DNA from: Bradyrhizobium canariense
GTDB taxonomy: Bacteria > Pseudomonadota > Alphaproteobacteria > Rhizobiales > Xanthobacteraceae
Assembly (NCBI RefSeq): GCF_019402665.1
Contig: NZ_VSST01000075.1
Span: forward strand, 1 to 53,891
Length of the DNA stretch: 53,891 nt
Direction: 5' to 3'
Shown: positions 1 through 8,116 of the stretch, one piece after another
Position numbering within the stretch: the first letter of the stretch is position 1
Layout: every line of letters begins with the position of its first letter
Program-made: the position numbers and the translations under genes
Notes under the pieces: model-generated
What the model was told of the DNA's origin: nothing
Seen by the model: the letters and a program-made list of their open reading frames with translations, nothing else
Databases searched by the model: none

Positions 1-56
1 AAGTGGAATATTTTTGCGGCGGCGGATTGACAGGGGGAGCGACACAGCAAGATCCG

Positions 57-146
57 GTAGCCCGGATGGAGCGCAAGCGTAATCCGGGGTTTTCGCTAGC
101 TAGCCGCACTAGCGGTCCCGGATGTCGCTTCGCTCATCCGGGCTAC
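57..146. repeat. Dispersed palindromic repeat, family R1
   Basis: Two inverted arms face each other. The left arm begins GTAGCCCGGATGGAGCG and the right arm ends CGCTCATCCGGGCTAC, so a transcript could fold into a long imperfect hairpin. It lies just downstream of the response regulator stop codon. Elements of this look are common between genes in bradyrhizobia; only one copy is seen in this window. Confidence 0.8.
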
Positions 147-172
147 AGGCTGCGAGAGGCCCTCTTCCAGGC

Positions 173-844
173 TCACCCCGTCGGGGTGCCCTGCTTCCAC
201 TGGCCGCCGGCGATCTTCGCGGCGGCGATCACGGCTTGGGTCCGGCTTTCGACGCCGAGCTTCTGCAGGATCGCGGAGACATGCGCCTTGATGGTGGCCT
301 CGGAGACGCCGAGTTCATAAGCGATCTGCTTGTTGAGCAATCCCTCCGACAGCATCATCAGAACCCGGACCTGCTGCGGCGTCAGCGTCACCAGCCGGTC
401 GCGCAGGCGCGTCATGTCGGGATCGGCGACCGCCGACAGATCGGTGTCGGCGGGAACCCAGACGTCGCCCTCCATCACCTTGAGGATGGCGTCGCGCAAG
501 GTCTCGACGCCGAATCGCTTCGGAATGAAACCGGAGGCGCCGAAATCGAGCGAGCGGCGGATGGTGGCGCTGTCGTCGGACGCCGAGACGATCACCACCG
601 GAATGGCCGGATATTGTGCGCGCAGATAGATCAGGCCGGAAAAGCCGGAGATCCCGGGCATCGAGAGGTCGAGCAGGATCAGGTCGACGTCGGAGGTCTG
701 TTCCAAAAGTTTGGTCAGATCCTCGAACGATCCAGCCTCGTCGATCCTGGCCGAGCTCAGGACGCCCGCCACCGCCTGCCGCAGCGCGGCGCGGAACAAT
801 GGATGGTCATCGGCAATGACGAGATGGGTCGAGGGAGCGTTCAT
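173..844 (-). CDS. NarL/LuxR-family response regulator
   Basis: This encodes a 223-residue cytoplasmic DNA-binding response regulator. The N-terminal receiver domain shows the acidic pair in IADDHPLF (D12, D13), the likely phospho-acceptor D59 in LILLDLSMPG and the conserved lysine K109. The C-terminal half (about 150-205) carries a LuxR-type helix-turn-helix with LTPQQVRVL and NKQIAYELGVSEATIKAHV. The ATG at 844 was preferred over an upstream in-frame start because an AAGAGA ribosome site precedes it and the receiver fold starts right after it. No kinase lies beside it in the window, so its sensor and targets are unknown. The architecture is very secure; the regulon cannot be inferred. Confidence 0.93.
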   Translation of the reverse strand: MNAPSTHLVIADDHPLFRAALRQAVAGVLSSARIDEAGSFEDLTKLLEQTSDVDLILLDLSMPGISGFSGLIYLRAQYPAIPVVIVSASDDSATIRRSLDFGASGFIPKRFGVETLRDAILKVMEGDVWVPADTDLSAVADPDMTRLRDRLVTLTPQQVRVLMMLSEGLLNKQIAYELGVSEATIKAHVSAILQKLGVESRTQAVIAAAKIAGGQWKQGTPTG

Positions 845-1148
845 CGTTCTCTTGCTGGCAATCGCACCGGGCCAGTAGGCCGGCGCAGGGCCTTGGTCAA
901 TTGTTTCCCGACCAGCCGTGGCATGCAAGTGGACATTATCCCTTTGCGGCAACGGGGTTAATCCACAGGCCGGCACTATGTTGCCGGATGGAACGGCCGC
1001 GGCGTCAGGCGAGCGTCAGTGCGAAAGGCCGAAAGTCGTATTGGGGCGGGTTTCACGCCAATGTTACCTTGGGGGCAAGGCTTGGGTTGATCCGGCATGA
1101 CCGGACATCCAGGGCGCGAGGAAACGATTTTTCGGGGAGCGACTCAAC
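845..1148. other. Divergent intergenic region, response regulator / MHS transporter
   Basis: This stretch of about 300 bases separates two divergent genes. It holds the candidate leftward promoter at 872-900 and, just before 1149, a GGGGAG ribosome site for the transporter. No conserved small gene or strong hairpin was seen. The promoter of the transporter could not be placed with confidence. Confidence 0.6.
872..900 (-). promoter_or_regulatory. Candidate sigma70 promoter for the response regulator
   Basis: Reading leftward, TTGACC (895-900) and TACTGG (872-877) are separated by 17 bases and end about 28 bases before the start codon. The -35 is a five-of-six match and the -10 is weak. This is a prediction from the sequence only. 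Confidence 0.4.
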
Positions 1149-2813
1149 ATGTCGACATTGGCTGTGTCTCAAGCAGGCGCGGGAGGGATGACGAAGGACG
1201 AACGGTTCGTCATTCTCGCCTCCTCGCTCGGTACCGTCTTCGAGTGGTACGATTTCTATCTCTACGGTTCGCTGGCTAGCATCATCGGTGCGCAGTTCTT
1301 CTCGGCCTATCCGCCGGCAACCCGCGACATCTTCGCGCTGCTGGCCTTCGCGGCGGGCTTCCTGGTGCGCCCGTTCGGCGCAATCGTGTTCGGCCGTGTC
1401 GGCGACATCGTCGGCCGCAAATACACCTTCCTCGTCACCATCCTGATCATGGGTCTGTCGACCTTCATCGTCGGCCTGCTGCCCAATGCGGCGACCATCG
1501 GCATCGCGGCCCCGATCATCCTGATCGCGCTGCGTCTCGCCCAGGGCCTGGCGCTCGGCGGTGAGTATGGCGGTGCGGCGACCTACGTCGCGGAGCATGC
1601 TCCGAACGGCAAGCGCGGCTACTACACCTCCTTCATCCAGACCACGGCGACGCTCGGCCTGTTCCTGTCGCTGCTGGTGATCCTGTTCACGCGCTCCGCG
1701 CTCGGCGAACCCGACTTCGCGGCATGGGGCTGGCGCATTCCGTTCCTCGTCTCCGTGCTGCTGCTCGGCGTCTCGGTCTGGATCCGGCTCCGCCTCAACG
1801 AATCCCCTATCTTCCAGAAGATGAAGGACGAGGGGAAGAGCTCGAAGGCCCCGCTGACGGAAGCCTTCGGCAACTGGCAGAACGGCAAGCTCGTGCTGCT
1901 GGCGCTGCTTGGCGGCGTGATGGGCCAGGGCGTGGTCTGGTACACCGGCCAGTTCTACGCGCTGTTCTTCCTGCAATCGATCCTCAAGGTCGACGGCTAC
2001 ACCGCCAACCTGCTGATCGCCTGGTCGCTCCTGCTCGGGACCGGCTTCTTCATCGTGTTCGGCATGCTCTCCGACAGGATCGGCCGCAAGCCGATCATCC
2101 TCGGCGGCTGTCTGATCGCGGCGCTGACCTTCTTCCCGATCTTCAAGATGATCACCACCAACGCCAACCCGGCGCTGGAAAAGGCGATCGAGTCGGTCAA
2201 GGTCGACGTCGTGGCGGATCCCGCAGGTTGCGGCGACCTGTTCAACCCGGTCGGCACCCGCGTCTTCACCTCGCCTTGCGACACCGCGCGTGCCTACCTG
2301 TCGCAATCCTCGGTCAAGTACTCGACCACGCCAGGTCCGGCCGGCTCCGGCGTGAAGGTGATGGTCAACGGCAAGGAAGTTGCCTACGCCAACGCCAAGG
2401 ACGGCAATCCGGCAGTCCTCGCCGCCGTGCAGGCAGCCGGATATCCGAAGGCCGGCGATGCGGGCATCGTGAAGATGGCGCATCCGTTCGACATCTTCCG
2501 TCCGCAGGTGGCGGCGGTTGTCGGACTGCTGTTCGTCCTGGTGATCTTCGTCACCATGGTGTACGGCCCGATCGCCGCGATGCTGGTCGAACTGTTCCCG
2601 ACCCGCATCCGCTACACCTCGATGTCGCTGCCCTACCATATCGGCAACGGCTGGTTCGGCGGCCTGCTGCCGGCGACCGCCTTCGCCATCGTGGCCTCGA
2701 CGGGCGATATCTATGCGGGCCTCTGGTATCCGGTCATCTTCGCGTCGATTACCGTCGTGATCGGCTTGTTCTTCCTGCCGGAGACCAAGGACGTCGACAT
2801 CAAGTCGACCTGA
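1149..2813 (+). CDS. MFS transporter, metabolite:H+ symporter (MHS) type
   Basis: This 554-residue inner-membrane protein resembles proton-coupled carboxylate/osmolyte symporters of the MHS family. The start of TM1 shows the family-typical FEWYDFYLYG. MFS motif A occurs twice, as GRVGDIVGRKYT (82-93) and SDRIGRKP (308-315). Charged loop residues and the closing PETKD support the fold. The odd part is residues 337-450: about 110 hydrophilic residues with two cysteines (C361, C377) are inserted between two late membrane segments, where ordinary MHS proteins have a short loop. By topology this loop should be periplasmic. GGGGAG precedes the ATG and a strong terminator follows. The substrate cannot be told from sequence. 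Confidence 0.9.
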   Translation: MSTLAVSQAGAGGMTKDERFVILASSLGTVFEWYDFYLYGSLASIIGAQFFSAYPPATRDIFALLAFAAGFLVRPFGAIVFGRVGDIVGRKYTFLVTILIMGLSTFIVGLLPNAATIGIAAPIILIALRLAQGLALGGEYGGAATYVAEHAPNGKRGYYTSFIQTTATLGLFLSLLVILFTRSALGEPDFAAWGWRIPFLVSVLLLGVSVWIRLRLNESPIFQKMKDEGKSSKAPLTEAFGNWQNGKLVLLALLGGVMGQGVVWYTGQFYALFFLQSILKVDGYTANLLIAWSLLLGTGFFIVFGMLSDRIGRKPIILGGCLIAALTFFPIFKMITTNANPALEKAIESVKVDVVADPAGCGDLFNPVGTRVFTSPCDTARAYLSQSSVKYSTTPGPAGSGVKVMVNGKEVAYANAKDGNPAVLAAVQAAGYPKAGDAGIVKMAHPFDIFRPQVAAVVGLLFVLVIFVTMVYGPIAAMLVELFPTRIRYTSMSLPYHIGNGWFGGLLPATAFAIVASTGDIYAGLWYPVIFASITVVIGLFFLPETKDVDIKST

Positions 2814-2839
2814 TCGACGCAGATCGAGATCAACACCAA

Positions 2840-2871
2840 CCGGCCGCGGTCTCCGCGGCCGGTTTTGTTTT
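2840..2871 (+). terminator. Rho-independent terminator after the MHS transporter
   Basis: A perfect 10-bp stem (CCGGCCGCGG / CCGCGGCCGG) with a three-base loop is followed by TTTTGTTTT. It lies 27 bases past the transporter stop codon. Confidence 0.9.
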
Positions 2872-2888
2872 GAACTCCGGATTCTTTG

Positions 2889-2943
2889 TTTTGACGCGTT
2901 TTCTTGACGCGAACCGGGATCCACTTCGCTCGAAAACGCTCTA
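2889..2943 (-). repeat. Dispersed repeat family R3, copy 1
   Basis: Read leftward it begins TAGAGCGTTTTCGAGCGAAG and ends in AAGAAAACGCGTCAAAA. The arms GCGTTTTC and GAAAACGC can pair around a loop that contains a second imperfect stem. Its first three bases are the TAG stop codon of the YjbQ-family gene. A second copy in the same relation to a gene end lies at 14073-14128. Confidence 0.85.
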
Positions 2944-3426
2944 GTGATTGCTGCCGAGGAATTGCAGCACCACCTCGCGCCGGTGCGGGCGGGCGCGATG
3001 CTCGATCAGATAGATCGCCTGCCAGGTGCCAAGCGCCAGCCTGCCGTTCAGCACCGGCACCTGGAGCGATGTCCCCGTCAGCATGGTTTTGATATGCGCC
3101 GGCATGTCGTCCGGCCCTTCGGTGTCGTGAGTCCAGCCCGCATCTTCATCGTCGGGCGCGAGCCGCGCCAGCACCGTAGTGAGGTCGACCAGCACCGACG
3201 GGTCGGCATTCTCCTGGATTGTCAGAGACGCCGAGGTGTGACGGATGAACAGCGTGAGCACGCCGTCCCGCGCATGAACGTCGGCGATGAACCGCGCCGC
3301 CTCGGCGGTGAGGTCGCTGAAGCCGCACCCCGGCGTCTGCACGGTCAGCAGCGAAGATGCGATGGTGGTGGCCGGCCCTGACGACGGCGCCGAGCGCGAG
3401 ATGGATTTGGCTGATGTCATCATCAT
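2941..3426 (-). CDS. YjbQ/UPF0047 family protein
   Basis: The protein is about 161 residues and belongs to the small YjbQ/UPF0047 family. E. coli YjbQ has been linked to a weak thiamine-phosphate synthase side activity; the physiological role is unsettled. The family signatures HTSASLTIQENAD and GTWQAIYLIEHR are intact. Three consecutive ATG codons (3426, 3423, 3420) follow a GAGAG site, so the exact start is uncertain by a few codons; an upstream extension would run into a palindromic repeat and was rejected. It is convergent with the transporter. The stop codon is formed by the edge of repeat R3. Family membership is firm and function is not. Confidence 0.9.
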   Translation of the reverse strand: MMMTSAKSISRSAPSSGPATTIASSLLTVQTPGCGFSDLTAEAARFIADVHARDGVLTLFIRHTSASLTIQENADPSVLVDLTTVLARLAPDDEDAGWTHDTEGPDDMPAHIKTMLTGTSLQVPVLNGRLALGTWQAIYLIEHRARPHRREVVLQFLGSNH

Positions 3427-3447
3427 CACTCTCAATTCGGAAAGCTG

Positions 3448-3542
3448 CCGTAGGGTGGGCAAAGCGAAGCGTGCCCACCGACTCACTCAACGGAGACGCA
3501 AATGGTGGGCACGGCGCTTCGCGCCTTTGCCCACCCTACGGC
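3448..3542. repeat. Dispersed palindromic repeat family R2, copy 1
   Basis: The arms GTAGGGTGGGCAAAGCGAAG and CGCCTTTGCCCACCCTAC flank a central GTGCCCACC / GGTGGGCAC pair. The element could fold into a nearly 100-base hairpin. It lies between the YjbQ-family gene and the next leftward gene. A second copy is at 48401-48496. Confidence 0.9.
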
Positions 3543-3555
3543 ATCTCACCACGCG

Positions 3556-4092
3556 CTAAATCTTCCCCGAGACGTCCTTCTGCACGCGGTTGGCCATGTC
3601 GATCAGGCGACGCCAGGCTTTTTCCAGGAACGACATCACGCGATCGACGTCCTGGTCGCTCGGCAGCGGGATCTCGATCCTGCGCTCGCCCTCGGCGGCC
3701 CTTGGTTCTCGTGCTTGCGGCTCCGCCTTCTTGAGCGGATCGGTTTTCGGCAGCGCCTCGTCGATCTTGCCTGACACGGTCGGCCCCGCCGCAAGCCGTT
3801 CCTTCAGCATCTCGACTTCGGCCTGGAGCCTGCCGATCTCGGCGTCGAGCGCGGTACGTTCATCGGGTACCGCGTAGCAGGCCCAGCCGGCGCCGCTCCG
3901 GGTGCAGGTCGACACGGTGCCGGTGCGGCTGTCGAGCCGCAGCACGCCCTCGGGGATGGGGGTCATGCTGTAGCGGCCGTTTTCGCTGTCGGGCGCGGAT
4001 TGCGCGGCAAGGCAGCCGACGCTGATGGCCATCGCCGCGGCGAACGCCGCCGCCGCAAGCCGTGATGCTGGGGATGAATTCGCTGGTCTCAT
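3556..4092 (-). CDS. Hypothetical exported protein with coiled coil
   Basis: This 178-residue protein is not assigned to a named family. From the ATG at 4092 (GGAGAA upstream) it has an N-terminal hydrophobic segment around residues 11-31 ending near a cysteine (VGCLAAQS), fitting export, possibly as a lipoprotein. Next is a small region with paired cysteines (STCTRSGAGWACYAV). A heptad-like stretch about 77-100 (LDAEIGRLQAEVEMLKERL) suggests a coiled coil, and the C-terminus is amphipathic. It probably sits in the periplasm or membrane. Starting further upstream would add a cysteine-rich segment with no family look. No function is offered. Confidence 0.75.
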   Translation of the reverse strand: MRPANSSPASRLAAAAFAAAMAISVGCLAAQSAPDSENGRYSMTPIPEGVLRLDSRTGTVSTCTRSGAGWACYAVPDERTALDAEIGRLQAEVEMLKERLAAGPTVSGKIDEALPKTDPLKKAEPQAREPRAAEGERRIEIPLPSDQDVDRVMSFLEKAWRRLIDMANRVQKDVSGKI

Positions 4093-4483
4093 CGCGTTCT
4101 CCGCCACGACGCGCCGGTCGCACGTCCAAAGATGGCGCTCATAAAGGTGGCACGTCTCGCAAATGCTACACCCCGGCGAGGCGATCCGCCGCCCAAAACG
4201 CGCCTTTGACATGAACGATCGCGAGGCCCCCTTTGATCCCGGCAGCCGGGCGAAATGGCGACTGCGTTCGCCGATCCAGCGGAGACCTGCTGCGGTGCGG
4301 CGTCACGCTGTGTGCAGCGCTGCCGCTCGCGCCAATATTTCCAAATAAATCAGATACATAACGGGAATGGACACAATCGTGACTTGGCTTGACTTGATTA
4401 TGGGCCATCAGTATGGTCCGCGCGGCTTTTGAGGGTGGCGGGCGCAATTTCCATTCAGCCGCGGCGTTTCGGGTCTTCGTTGC
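4093..4483. other. Intergenic region upstream of the F0 operon
   Basis: About 390 bases lie between two divergent genes. The right half is AT-richer than its surroundings and carries the promoter candidate at 4389-4417. Open frames on both strands lack family resemblance and good ribosome sites. Nothing else was recognised. Confidence 0.6.
4389..4417 (+). promoter_or_regulatory. Candidate sigma70 promoter of the atp F0 operon
   Basis: TTGACT (4389-4394) and TATGGT (4412-4417) are 17 bases apart and lie about 70 bases upstream of atpI. Both boxes match the consensus well. No other pair as good was seen in this gap. Confidence 0.6.
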
Positions 4484-4858
4484 ATGACACAGGGCACGGG
4501 ACACGGCGAGAATGGAGATCGCGATAGATCGCCCGAGGAAGCTGCGCTTTCCGATCGGCTCGGAAATCTTGATCAGCGGTTGTCCGAATTTCGCGGCCGC
4601 CACGTCAAGACCGAGCAACCCGCAGGTGACGGTGAAGACAGAGCGGCCAGAGCCTCGGCGATGGCGCTTGGTTTCCGGTTATCCTCCGAGTTGGTCGCCG
4701 GGGTCGTTGTCGGAGCGGGGATTGGCTGGGGTTTCGACCGCTTGCTGTCGACGTCGCCTTTCGGATTCATCGTGTTCCTGCTGCTGGGCTTCGTCGCCGG
4801 CGTGGTGAATGTGGTGAGAACGGCAGGCGCGGGTCAAAACAGGCGCGGTGGTTCTTAA
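4484..4858 (+). CDS. atpI: ATP synthase assembly protein I
   Basis: This encodes a 124-residue inner-membrane AtpI protein, a non-structural helper of F0 c-ring assembly. The N-terminal half is charged and soluble. Two membrane helices follow, roughly at 63-85 and 91-110, with the glycine-rich GVVVGAGIGWGFDRLL typical of the family. It is the first gene of the F0 operon, as usual in alphaproteobacteria, where the F1 genes lie elsewhere. A 114-base gap before atpB contains two short GC-rich hairpins (CCGGCT-TG-AGCCGG and CGGGCC-G-GGCCCG), which may influence expression of the downstream subunits. Low overall conservation is normal for AtpI. Confidence 0.9.
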   Translation: MTQGTGHGENGDRDRSPEEAALSDRLGNLDQRLSEFRGRHVKTEQPAGDGEDRAARASAMALGFRLSSELVAGVVVGAGIGWGFDRLLSTSPFGFIVFLLLGFVAGVVNVVRTAGAGQNRRGGS

Positions 4859-4972
4859 GCGATCCACTCCAGGAGAGGAATGATCGTGCCGGCTTGAGCC
4901 GGTACGGGCCGGGCCCGACCGGCAGACCGAGACCCGCCGGCATCGCCCGGCAGACCAAGAGATGCCGCGCTG

Positions 4973-5722
4973 ATGAAAATCGATCCGATCCACCAGTTCA
5001 ACATCGAGCCTCTCTTCACCCTGGGCCATATCGGCAACCACACGATCGCCTTCACCAATTCGTCGCTCTACATGCTGGTGGCGGTCGCGATCATCTCGAT
5101 CCTGATGCTCGCCAGCGGCACGCAGCTGGTTCCCGGGCGCCTGCAGTCGGTCGCCGAGATCTCCTACGAGTTCGTGGCCTCGACCATCCGCTCGACGGCC
5201 GGCTCGGAAGGCATGAAGTTCTTCCCGCTGATCTTCTCGCTGTTCATGTTCATCTGCGTTTCGAACCTGGTCGGCATCATTCCCTACACCTTCACGATCT
5301 CGAGCCATCTGATCGTCACCGCGGCCCTCGCGCTGCTGGTCTTCTTCACGGTGCTGATCTACGGCATTGCCAAAAACGGCCTGAAATTCTTCTCGATCTT
5401 CGTGCCCCACGGCGTCCCCGGCTACATCCTGCCGCTGGTGATGTTCATCGAGATCCTGTCGTTCTTCCTGCGGCCGGTCTCCCACAGCGTCCGTCTGTTT
5501 GCCAACATGCTGGCCGGCCACATCGCGCTGAAGGTGTTCGCGGGCTTCGTCGCCATGCTCGGCTTCTCGCTCGGCGCCCTTGGCTGGGTCGGCGGCGTGC
5601 TGCCGCTGGCGCTCACGGTCGCGCTTTACGCTCTCGAGATTCTGGTCGCATTCCTGCAAGCCTATGTGTTTGCGATCCTGACCTGCATCTACCTCAACGA
5701 CGCCATTCATCCGGGACACTGA
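4973..5722 (+). CDS. atpB: F0F1 ATP synthase subunit a
   Basis: This 249-residue membrane subunit provides the two proton half-channels next to the c-ring. The essential arginine is present as R174 in SHSVRLFANMLAGH, and the family motif PYTFTISSHL is at about 104-113. At least five membrane helices can be drawn. Length matches alphaproteobacterial subunit a. It is the second gene of the F0 operon and ends 53 bases before atpE. Confidence 0.98.
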   Translation: MKIDPIHQFNIEPLFTLGHIGNHTIAFTNSSLYMLVAVAIISILMLASGTQLVPGRLQSVAEISYEFVASTIRSTAGSEGMKFFPLIFSLFMFICVSNLVGIIPYTFTISSHLIVTAALALLVFFTVLIYGIAKNGLKFFSIFVPHGVPGYILPLVMFIEILSFFLRPVSHSVRLFANMLAGHIALKVFAGFVAMLGFSLGALGWVGGVLPLALTVALYALEILVAFLQAYVFAILTCIYLNDAIHPGH

Positions 5723-5775
5723 GCGGTCCGGGGAATTTCCACCCAAAACCCAATCTTTCTTCCAAGGAGTCTAAA

Positions 5776-6006
5776 ATGGATCCGGCAGCAGCAAAACTTA
5801 TCGGCGCGGGCATCGCATGCATCGGCATGGGCGGCGCGGGCGTCGGCGTCGGCGTGATCTTCGGCAACTACCTCGCCGCAGCCGTTCGCAACCCCTCGGC
5901 CGCTCAGGGCCAGTTCGGCAATCTGATCTTCGGCTTCGCCGTGACCGAAGCGCTCGGCATTTTCTCGCTGCTGATCGCGCTGCTGCTGCTGTTCGTTCCG
6001 CTCTGA
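5776..6006 (+). CDS. atpE: F0F1 ATP synthase subunit c
   Basis: This 76-residue proteolipid forms the rotating ring of F0. Two helices form a hairpin around the polar loop AVRNPSAAQGQ. The glycine-rich first helix (GAGIACIGMGGAGVGVGVIFG) and the proton-binding carboxylate E58 in the second helix are present. AAGGAGT upstream of the ATG is a strong ribosome site, as expected for the most abundant subunit. Confidence 0.98.
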   Translation: MDPAAAKLIGAGIACIGMGGAGVGVGVIFGNYLAAAVRNPSAAQGQFGNLIFGFAVTEALGIFSLLIALLLLFVPL

Positions 6007-6065
6007 GGACGATTTTCGCGCCGCTTCAGCCGAAGCGACGCGCATGACAGCAACAGGAGTACTCC

Positions 6066-6632
6066 ATGGCTGAAAGTCATGGCGGCGCAAAAGGTCCGGC
6101 GGCGGGCGCTCACACCGAGGCTGACGGTGGTCACCACGGTGGCGGTTTTCCGCCGTTCGAGAGCAGCACCTATGCTTCGCAGCTGGTGTCGCTCGCGATC
6201 TTCTTCGTCGCGCTTTACGTGATCGTGTCCAAGCTCGCTCTGCCGCGCGTCGGCGGTGCGATCGAGGCGCGTCAGAACAAGATCGAGGGCGACCTCGCCG
6301 AAGCGCAGAAGCTGAAGGACCAGTCCGAAGCGGCGCTGAAGGCCTATGATAGCGAGCTTGCTTCGGCACGCTCGCGCGCGCAGGCCATCGGCAACGAATC
6401 CCGCGACAAGGCGAATGCGCAGGCGGACGCCGAGCGCAAGGCTTTGGAAGAGCAATTGGCGGCCAAGCTCGCCGAGGCGGAGAAGACCATCGCCTCGACC
6501 CGTGCGACCGCCATGAGCAACGTCCGCGGCATCGCGGCCGATGCGGCAGGCACCATCGTGCAGCAGCTCACCGGCGTGGTTCCGGACGCGGCATTGGTCA
6601 ATGCCGCCGTTGATGCGTCCTTGAAGGGTTAA
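6066..6632 (+). CDS. atpF2: F0F1 ATP synthase subunit b'
   Basis: This 188-residue peripheral-stalk subunit has one membrane helix (about 37-57, SQLVSLAIFFVALYVIVSKL) followed by a long charged alpha-helix. The N-terminal 30 residues are rich in glycine and histidine. Having b' immediately before b is the arrangement of photosynthetic and alphaproteobacterial F0 operons, where the stalk is a b/b' heterodimer. ACAGGAGT upstream supports the start. It ends five bases before the b subunit gene. Confidence 0.95.
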   Translation: MAESHGGAKGPAAGAHTEADGGHHGGGFPPFESSTYASQLVSLAIFFVALYVIVSKLALPRVGGAIEARQNKIEGDLAEAQKLKDQSEAALKAYDSELASARSRAQAIGNESRDKANAQADAERKALEEQLAAKLAEAEKTIASTRATAMSNVRGIAADAAGTIVQQLTGVVPDAALVNAAVDASLKG

Positions 6633-6637
6633 TCGAT

Positions 6638-7123
6638 ATGTTCTTCGATCCTGAAACCTGGGTCGCCATCGCCTTCGTGATCCTGATGGTCGGGTTCGGC
6701 TATCTCGGTGTCTTCAAGAAGGCCATGACTGCGCTCGACCATCGCGCCGATCGCATCAAGGCCGAGCTCGACGACGCGACGCGCCTCAAGCAGGAAGCCG
6801 CCAAGGTACTCGCCGACTACAAGGCGCGCACCGCCTCGGCCGAACGCGAGGCCGCCGACATCATCGCCAACGCGAAGAGCGAAGCCGAGCGCATCGCCAC
6901 CGAGGCCAGGGCCAAGGTGGAAGATTTCGTCGCTCGCCGTACCAAGACCGCGGAGGGCAAGATCGCGCTCGCCGAGGCCCAGGCGGTGGCCGATGTCCGC
7001 GCCGCAGCCGCCGAAGCCGCCGTCCAGGCCGCCTCCACCATCCTGTCGCAGTCGGTCAGGGGCCAGGTCGCCGACGATCTGCTCGCCAAGGGCATCACCG
7101 AAGTCAGGCAGAAGCTGAACTGA
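6638..7123 (+). CDS. atpF: F0F1 ATP synthase subunit b
   Basis: This 161-residue stalk subunit has an N-terminal membrane helix (about 5-26) and a long helical domain rich in Ala, Glu, Lys and Arg that reaches the F1 head. It is the last gene of the F0 operon and is followed by a clear terminator. It starts five bases after b', so the two stalk subunits are likely translated together. Confidence 0.96.
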   Translation: MFFDPETWVAIAFVILMVGFGYLGVFKKAMTALDHRADRIKAELDDATRLKQEAAKVLADYKARTASAEREAADIIANAKSEAERIATEARAKVEDFVARRTKTAEGKIALAEAQAVADVRAAAAEAAVQAASTILSQSVRGQVADDLLAKGITEVRQKLN

Positions 7124-7145
7124 GGGGCTTCGCCTTCACCCATCA

Positions 7146-7178
7146 AAAAGCCGGTGCGATGAGCGCCGGCTTTTTTGT
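7146..7178 (+). terminator. Terminator of the atp F0 operon
   Basis: A stem formed by AAGCCGGTGC and GCGCCGGCTT (one G-T pair) around GATGA is followed by a run of six T. It lies about 22 bases after the b subunit stop. Confidence 0.92.
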
Positions 7179-7338
7179 TGGTATGGCTTCTTCCCGTGTC
7201 CCGGACGCGGCGCAGCGTGTAACGCTGCTCCGCAGAGCCGGGACCCATGCCTCACACGATAACGCTGACCGCAACATGGGCCCCGGCTCTGCGTCGCACC
7301 GCTGCGCGCCTGCGCCGCGTCCGGGGCACGAGACCGCC

Positions 7339-7995
7339 CTACTTCTTCTTCACCCGCGCCTTCGGCTCGGGCGACAGCGCCTGCGGATCGAAGCCGACAT
7401 AGAAGATATAGCTATCGGCGTCCTTGGCCGAAGGCATCGGATAGACCAGATCCTCGGCCACGAAGGTGAACGGCACGCTGCCGCCCTCCGACATTCCGAC
7501 CGTGGTCCGGTAGGCCTTGGAAGCGATCACCTTCTCGCCGACGCCGCCCTGCACCACGGCGACGCGCAGCGGCACCTCGACGGTCGCAGGCGCGCCGGCG
7601 GGACCGGCAATGACGCGGCCCTGGATGCCGATCCGGGCCGTGATATCGCCGCCATTGCGGGCGCATTCGCGCGCCATCTTGGTGATGGTGGCCTGAAAGC
7701 GGATCTCGTTGCCGACGGCCGGCTTGCCGGTGGCACCGACCGCATAGGTGGAGGCTCCGGCACGCACCGTGACCTGCGGGCAATCAAGATCGTCATCGGC
7801 CGCCGGCTGGCCTGGCGCAGGTGCCGGCTTGGGTTGAGCCGGCTCGTCCGACTTGCCGCCGAACAGGCCCTTGAATCGATCGGTCAGCGACTGCGCCGCA
7901 ACCGGCGAGACGGAGACGAGCGCAACCGACAACGCCAGCGCGACCGCTGCCCCCCGCCGCAACGCATTCCGCGATGACCGAAGCTCCTGCACCAT
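7339..7995 (-). CDS. Hypothetical exported protein
   Basis: This protein of about 218 residues has a good Sec signal peptide: basic N-terminus, hydrophobic core (AAVALALSVALVSVSP) and a VAAQS cleavage site. After a proline-rich linker comes a domain of about 150 residues starting at LDCPQVTV, with several beta-like segments and a lysine-rich C-terminus. Homologues are widespread in Rhizobiales as uncharacterised proteins, but no function is recognised. The start is either the ATG at 7995 or a GTG four codons upstream; a GGAG lies before both. It is convergent with the F0 operon. Confidence 0.8.
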   Translation of the reverse strand: MVQELRSSRNALRRGAAVALALSVALVSVSPVAAQSLTDRFKGLFGGKSDEPAQPKPAPAPGQPAADDDLDCPQVTVRAGASTYAVGATGKPAVGNEIRFQATITKMARECARNGGDITARIGIQGRVIAGPAGAPATVEVPLRVAVVQGGVGEKVIASKAYRTTVGMSEGGSVPFTFVAEDLVYPMPSAKDADSYIFYVGFDPQALSPEPKARVKKK

Positions 7996-8116
7996 CAACA
8001 CCCACACTCCATGACAACATCACGGCCGATCACCGGCCGGGTTGCGCCGTTATATCGTCAAAACCGGCGAACCCAAGGCAGGCACACAGGAGACTTTGGT
8101 CACATCAACGAACGGC

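Noticed and set aside
1053..2924. Long leftward open frame opposite the MHS transporter
   Set aside because: It is rich in Arg, Asp and Gln, has no family pattern and lies fully antisense to a clear gene; this is a GC-bias shadow.
4166..4618. Leftward frame across the atp promoter region
   Set aside because: It crosses the promoter and the start of atpI and has no recognisable protein pattern.
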